A DNA stretch of 23,094 bases from a virus. Shown in pieces: positions 18,910-23,094 of the stretch; the stretch's first letter is position 1; the number at the start of each line of letters is the position of its first letter. The stretch spans positions 1-23,094 of IMG/VR virus record IMGVR_UViG_3300030012_002612. One strand, 5' to 3'. The notes beneath the pieces are model-generated. The model had not been told where the DNA came from and did no database searches. It saw only the letters and a list, made by a program, of their open reading frames with translations. Both the position numbers and the translations under genes were made by a program.

Positions 18910-18919
18910 GTTATCCTCC

Positions 18920-18932
18920 ATAGTGGTAAAGT
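18920..18932 (-). promoter_or_regulatory. Phage-type promoter motif before the basic-protein cluster
   Basis: On the minus strand ACTTTACCACTAT is followed by GGAGGATAAC and the micropeptide ATG. It is identical to 12089-12101. If transcription starts at the first G, the leader is only about 10 nt with the SD at its very 5' end. Confidence 0.6.
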
Positions 18933-21900
18933 TATTTCTTCATCTGTTGTGTTTTTTGTTGTAGCCTTCTAATAGTATCCTTAACTTTTCTTATCTCAAC
19001 CTCTTGTTGTTTAGGGATACGCATTGGTCTTTCACGCAAGAACGAATAAAACAGTGGTGTACCTTTCTTGTCATACCCATAATAATAATTTTCAGGTACA
19101 TCAACAATACCCGAGTTTATTGCTTCATTGTAATAATCTGAGTATGTACGATTTATTCCAATAACGTTCAATGCTAATTGGTCTGTAAGAAACTGTAAGT
19201 ATCCAGCATTATCTCTGAAACGATACTGATACCCACCAAATGATGGTGACCCAGCAACGTTCTTTTCAGGTGGTCTGACTTCAATGTTGTATCTGTCAAC
19301 CATATATTCAAACGAAGAACCACCCATACCTAACGTAGCGTGTATATACTGAGGTAAATATCTGTCTTGCATTAACTGTATCATCGCTTGTCTTGGTACA
19401 CTTCGTTTGAAGTCTTTATCCATCGCCAAGAATATATCGATACCCGGAATATATGCTGCTCTTGATAAACCTTGTAGAGCCGTCTCTAACGACCTCTCTG
19501 CGCGTCCTTCAGCTATACCCATACCAAAACCCATCAACTCACCTAACATCATTATATTGGATATATATGGCGACCTAATGTACGTGTATGCGGTCGAACC
19601 TTCCTCATCTGCACTTATCTGTGTCCAAAAACTTTCATACGCTCTGTTGTCATTGAACATCCAAGTCCCTGAATTACGTGCCATATTCCTGTGCCAGTTC
19701 GCTAATGCTGATACTCTCAACAAACCTTTTTGTGTAGTCATTGCTCTCAACATTTCAATACTGGTCGCGTATGTAAACGAGAAGAACAAGAACGCTTTAC
19801 CAAACCCTTCACGGAAAGCGTCAGGTAGCATACCGTAGTCTAACATAACTCTTCGCGCTTGGTCTGCTGCGGTAGCAGGTGATGAACCTTTTCTAATCGC
19901 ATCGATAAATATACGTTCACGAAACGCACGGTCGACTTCATCCGCCCAACGCATCCACTTACTTGTGACGTTTGGATTAAAGTAATTCAGTCCATTGATA
20001 CCTAATCGTTTACCTGATGAGAACATATCTCTGATGTCTTTACTTGAACGCGCTAAGTTTTGTAGGTCATTGACTAACTGGTCACCAATTTGTATTGACT
20101 GAGATGATACACCAAGATTATATTGGTTGAACATATCAAACATCTCACGATTAGTGTATCGAGTACCCGGGTATATGTCCAACGGGTTTGTACTTGCTTT
20201 CAGTCTCAACTGATAATACGGCATTGTACTGCTAGTAAAGGCGCTTCGTGGTACTTGAAGTCCAACACTAATAGTTGTTTTAGGGTTTGTAATGTATGCG
20301 ATGAGAGGAGCAGACAATAAGTTTTCTGCGTGATATACAATGTTCGGTGCGACTTTACCACCCAGCATACCTTGTACTAACATACGTCTCGCTGAGTTCG
20401 CACCAGAAGATATGATACCTCGAGCATATCGACCTGTCTCTGTCTGTCCAAGTTTCATAAAGTTTGATTTGAATATGTCAGCACCTTCAGCCGTATCTAA
20501 CGCTGCTTGTGTTCTTTGATATACCTTTGCTTCTGCTGGTGTTAACAGTTTGAGTTCATCGTCTAACATCAGTGTCATTTTATATCTGAAAGAATTAACA
20601 AGTTCGTTAGGACTGAACAAGTCATCAAACCTTGAACCACTTACACCGCTGATATAGTCTATCATATTCTGTGAAGAACCACCGTCAAACATATCTACAT
20701 ATCGCTCAGCGTCATCGTACCCTTGTAATCTATTAACATATCTTTCATAGTTTGCTTCATATCTTGCTACTCTTGCGTCATACGCATCCATACGTTCTGA
20801 GTACTCAGCAAACCTTTCCATACCTTGAAAATCTGACGGGTCTTCTGGTGGGTCAACACGCTTAGGTTCACGAGGTGGTTTAGGTTGTTTTTGTAATGGT
20901 CGCCGTGGTCTCAACTCAACTGTTGTAAGATTATATTTTCTAACAAGTTCTAACATACCCTCACCACGAGCAATACTAGCGTCTGGTGTAGATATCTTCA
21001 AGTCAAATACATCTTGTACAAACTTTTGGTATCGTGCGGGGTTTGTAAATACTGGAGTATCAAGTGTACCAACTCTCGCCATACTATTTGCAGGGTTGTT
21101 TGACCAAGTCGAAGTAATACCCGGTCGATTTGCAAAGTGTTTTCTCGCAGCATTTGTAATAATACCTTTTGTTTCTTTTGATATAATCATATTTACTAAC
21201 GCGTCAAGTTTATCGATTTTAACGTTGTTCAACTCAGGAAACTGTCTCGCCATATTTTCATATATTTGATTTGCGTCAGCAATACTTATCCTAGAATTAT
21301 TTCTAACGTTCATAAACAAAAAGTCTTGTATCTCTGCTTTTGAACCGAGTGGACCAGCGTATGTAGCGATTATCTCACGCAATACAAGGTCAGCATACGT
21401 ACCTGTTTCATCATCGATTAGTCGTCCCATATCTCGTACGTTATCAAACAACTCAGACTTACTCATTGTCTGTATATCCGAAAATGTTCTACCAGCAAAT
21501 TGGTTTGACATTATTGTGACAAATACTTGTTCTTCTTTACTCATACCTTTGAGTGCTGGAAACAAACCGTCAAACTCACTTTGACTAAACGATTTTGCGA
21601 CTTGTTGAAACGTTGTCTTTGAAGTTCTATCAAGTCTCGCAAACCCTTGGTCTACGTCTGATGTAAAGTTTCGTGTGTCAACTGTATCTGCTTCAAGTTC
21701 ATTAAGCGCTTTTGTTTGTTTTGCTTTCTGTTTTGGTTTTGTACCTTGAAACCTAAGTTTAAGTTCTGTCGCTGTATTTGTTATAGACTTTGCTACAGGT
21801 CTCAACATATCTCTAGTATTACGAAACACCTGAGCAACATCACCACGTCTTATACCTTTTGCTTGGTCAAGTATTGGTGGAGCAGTATCAAAGTCTAACT

Positions 21901-23094
21901 TTGCAATGTCCATCAGTTCTGTATCTTTTACAACTCGTGTAATACCATCACGTGCAAACTCTTCAACCATCCTGTCATTGAAGTATCTGAAGTCGTCAAA
22001 CGTAATGCGCTCACCGTTCTTTGCTTTTTGTAGTATTTGAAAAAAGTATGGGTCGTTTGTATTTACTCTGAAACCATCAATGTCACCAATAGCCCTGTTT
22101 ATTTCATCAAAGTCTAATAACATAGTTTGACCGTCAAGGTCTTCAACAAAACGATTTTCACCGTTAACTGTCATACGATTAGTCACGTCACCAAAGTTAT
22201 CGTCCATCCACTTTTTTGATACAATAGTGCGCGGTGTCAACTGTATATAATCACCAATACCTGCTTTGATTAAGTACTCACGTCCGGGTTGTTTTAACTG
22301 ATAGTATCTTGCCGCTGCTATCTCTGCGATGTTTTGGTATACAAGGTCATCTCTTTCTGGTATTGGTCTACCCATCATCTCCGCATCAAACTCATCTGCT
22401 CGTCCAATGACAGGACCCATACCTTCGCCTGCTATATTTTCAGGGTCTATAGAACCGCCTCGTATATCTTGTGTACGAGATGTCTGACCAAAGTCGTCTA
22501 ACTGTTTGTAGTAATCTATTCGTGATACTTCAGTCACATCTTCAGCAAGGTCATCAGCACTTCGCAATGGTCTGTCTTTTCTACCAAACACAGGTTTGTT
22601 TTGTTTTTGAAACTCTATAATGTCTCGTACAATTGCACTGTCAGATTTTAATCCATCATCTAATAATCTTCTAGCACCGGCTTGGTCAACTGTTGGAAAC
22701 TTAGGATATGGAATAACCTGTCGCAACTCACGACTATTTATCAAGTCATCTGCTGCTGCTTTAGGCATACGTGACCTTATTTCTAGTTCAACTGTCGCAC
22801 CTGCTACTTCATCAACAATACCCTCACCAACTAACGCTTCGCTGTATACTGATGGTGCTTTACCTTGAACCTTTGCAAAGTCACCAGCGACACCTAGTTT
22901 TGCTGCGCTTCGTTTTAAGTATTGATTTTTTAATACCGGTCCCGCAAGGTCTGGTGCTGTACGTCTTACTAACTCAGCAACTGCAAGTCCACTACCACCT
23001 GTCGCAAACACATCAATTGTTGTCGCTCCTGCTTCTGTAATAAAGCGTTGTGCTTTTGGAGACTTTGTCGCAATGCTCGCACCTTTTGCTAACA
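18932..23094 (-). CDS. Giant virion (ejection/internal) protein, partial at N-terminus
   Basis: The frame is open from the right window edge to TAA at 18932, about 1386 codons. A GTG at 23011 lies inside the open frame and is probably not the start. The chain is mostly helical and charged, with no signal peptide. It includes a Pro/Arg-rich linker (RRPLQKQPKPPREPKRVDPP) near the middle, a hydrophobic stretch late in the chain (GFGKAFLFFSFTYATSIEML) and a Gln/Lys-rich C-terminus (TIRRLQQKTQQMKK). Length, position among virion genes and one amphipathic membrane-like stretch fit an internal protein ejected with the DNA, as in T7-like phages. I see no RNA polymerase or lysozyme motif in this part. 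The missing N-terminus could hold an enzyme. Confidence 0.6.
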   Translation of the reverse strand, partial: LAKGASIATKSPKAQRFITEAGATTIDVFATGGSGLAVAELVRRTAPDLAGPVLKNQYLKRSAAKLGVAGDFAKVQGKAPSVYSEALVGEGIVDEVAGATVELEIRSRMPKAAADDLINSRELRQVIPYPKFPTVDQAGARRLLDDGLKSDSAIVRDIIEFQKQNKPVFGRKDRPLRSADDLAEDVTEVSRIDYYKQLDDFGQTSRTQDIRGGSIDPENIAGEGMGPVIGRADEFDAEMMGRPIPERDDLVYQNIAEIAAARYYQLKQPGREYLIKAGIGDYIQLTPRTIVSKKWMDDNFGDVTNRMTVNGENRFVEDLDGQTMLLDFDEINRAIGDIDGFRVNTNDPYFFQILQKAKNGERITFDDFRYFNDRMVEEFARDGITRVVKDTELMDIAKLDFDTAPPILDQAKGIRRGDVAQVFRNTRDMLRPVAKSITNTATELKLRFQGTKPKQKAKQTKALNELEADTVDTRNFTSDVDQGFARLDRTSKTTFQQVAKSFSQSEFDGLFPALKGMSKEEQVFVTIMSNQFAGRTFSDIQTMSKSELFDNVRDMGRLIDDETGTYADLVLREIIATYAGPLGSKAEIQDFLFMNVRNNSRISIADANQIYENMARQFPELNNVKIDKLDALVNMIISKETKGIITNAARKHFANRPGITSTWSNNPANSMARVGTLDTPVFTNPARYQKFVQDVFDLKISTPDASIARGEGMLELVRKYNLTTVELRPRRPLQKQPKPPREPKRVDPPEDPSDFQGMERFAEYSERMDAYDARVARYEANYERYVNRLQGYDDAERYVDMFDGGSSQNMIDYISGVSGSRFDDLFSPNELVNSFRYKMTLMLDDELKLLTPAEAKVYQRTQAALDTAEGADIFKSNFMKLGQTETGRYARGIISSGANSARRMLVQGMLGGKVAPNIVYHAENLLSAPLIAYITNPKTTISVGLQVPRSAFTSSTMPYYQLRLKASTNPLDIYPGTRYTNREMFDMFNQYNLGVSSQSIQIGDQLVNDLQNLARSSKDIRDMFSSGKRLGINGLNYFNPNVTSKWMRWADEVDRAFRERIFIDAIRKGSSPATAADQARRVMLDYGMLPDAFREGFGKAFLFFSFTYATSIEMLRAMTTQKGLLRVSALANWHRNMARNSGTWMFNDNRAYESFWTQISADEEGSTAYTYIRSPYISNIMMLGELMGFGMGIAEGRAERSLETALQGLSRAAYIPGIDIFLAMDKDFKRSVPRQAMIQLMQDRYLPQYIHATLGMGGSSFEYMVDRYNIEVRPPEKNVAGSPSFGGYQYRFRDNAGYLQFLTDQLALNVIGINRTYSDYYNEAINSGIVDVPENYYYGYDKKGTPLFYSFLRERPMRIPKQQEVEIRKVKDTIRRLQQKTQQMKK

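Noticed and set aside
1-23094. CRISPR arrays, tRNA genes, integrase or attachment sites
   Set aside because: I looked on both strands and saw no spaced repeats, cloverleaf sequences or recombinase genes.

Overview
The window is part of a double-stranded DNA tailed phage genome. It is most likely a short-tailed (podovirus-like) marine phage and not a host chromosome. It carries large terminase, portal, scaffold-like, capsid, adaptor and tail genes, plus a cluster of very small lysine-rich proteins of a kind I associate with uncultured marine phages. Composition is moderately AT-rich, genes are packed with short overlaps and strong Shine-Dalgarno (SD) sequences, and there is no tRNA, integrase or host gene. 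Both ends cut through virion genes, so the genome is incomplete here.

Layout. Positions 1-11366 are all on the minus strand. Read in transcription order from 11366 down to 1, they hold two unknown proteins, a RusA-like resolvase, two small proteins with sigma-region-4-like helix-turn-helix segments, a small gene in the terminase-small position, large terminase (GTG start), portal, a Met-rich protein, scaffold, major capsid, a decoration-like protein, a terminator, an adaptor-like protein, a small protein and the start of a tail nozzle-like protein. Positions 11367-11714 are a divergent control region. Positions 11715-15257 are on the plus strand: an early/replication block of small unknown proteins, a compact polymerase-like protein resembling the TV-Pol relatives of family A polymerases, and a PD-(D/E)XK nuclease-like protein. 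Positions 15258-15438 hold a short promoter-RNA-terminator unit and a convergent terminator. Positions 15439-23094 return to the minus strand: from right to left, a giant virion protein running off the right edge, a Cys-rich micropeptide, five small basic proteins, three fibre or virion proteins, a holin-like protein and a small helical protein.

Regulation is unusually readable. Six host-type promoters (TTTACA-like and TATAAT-like boxes, every spacer exactly 16 nt) drive both sides of the divergent region, the early block and a small RNA. A second repeated motif, TTTACCACTAT or TTCACCACTAAT, resembles the promoter core of T7/SP6-type single-subunit RNA polymerases. It lies before terminase, before the basic-protein cluster and in the early leaders. 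One copy points antisense to the capsid/scaffold genes and precedes a structured segment followed by a T-run. No single-subunit RNA polymerase gene is visible here.

Items most worth attention: the TV-Pol-like protein without a visible helicase or primase; the phage promoter family; two candidate small RNAs, one with an exposed anti-SD sequence; a 17-residue peptide with eight cysteines; a conserved-looking basic protein split by an A10 run; and the apparent absence of GATC from the whole window. All similarity statements rest on reading motifs by eye, since no database search was possible.
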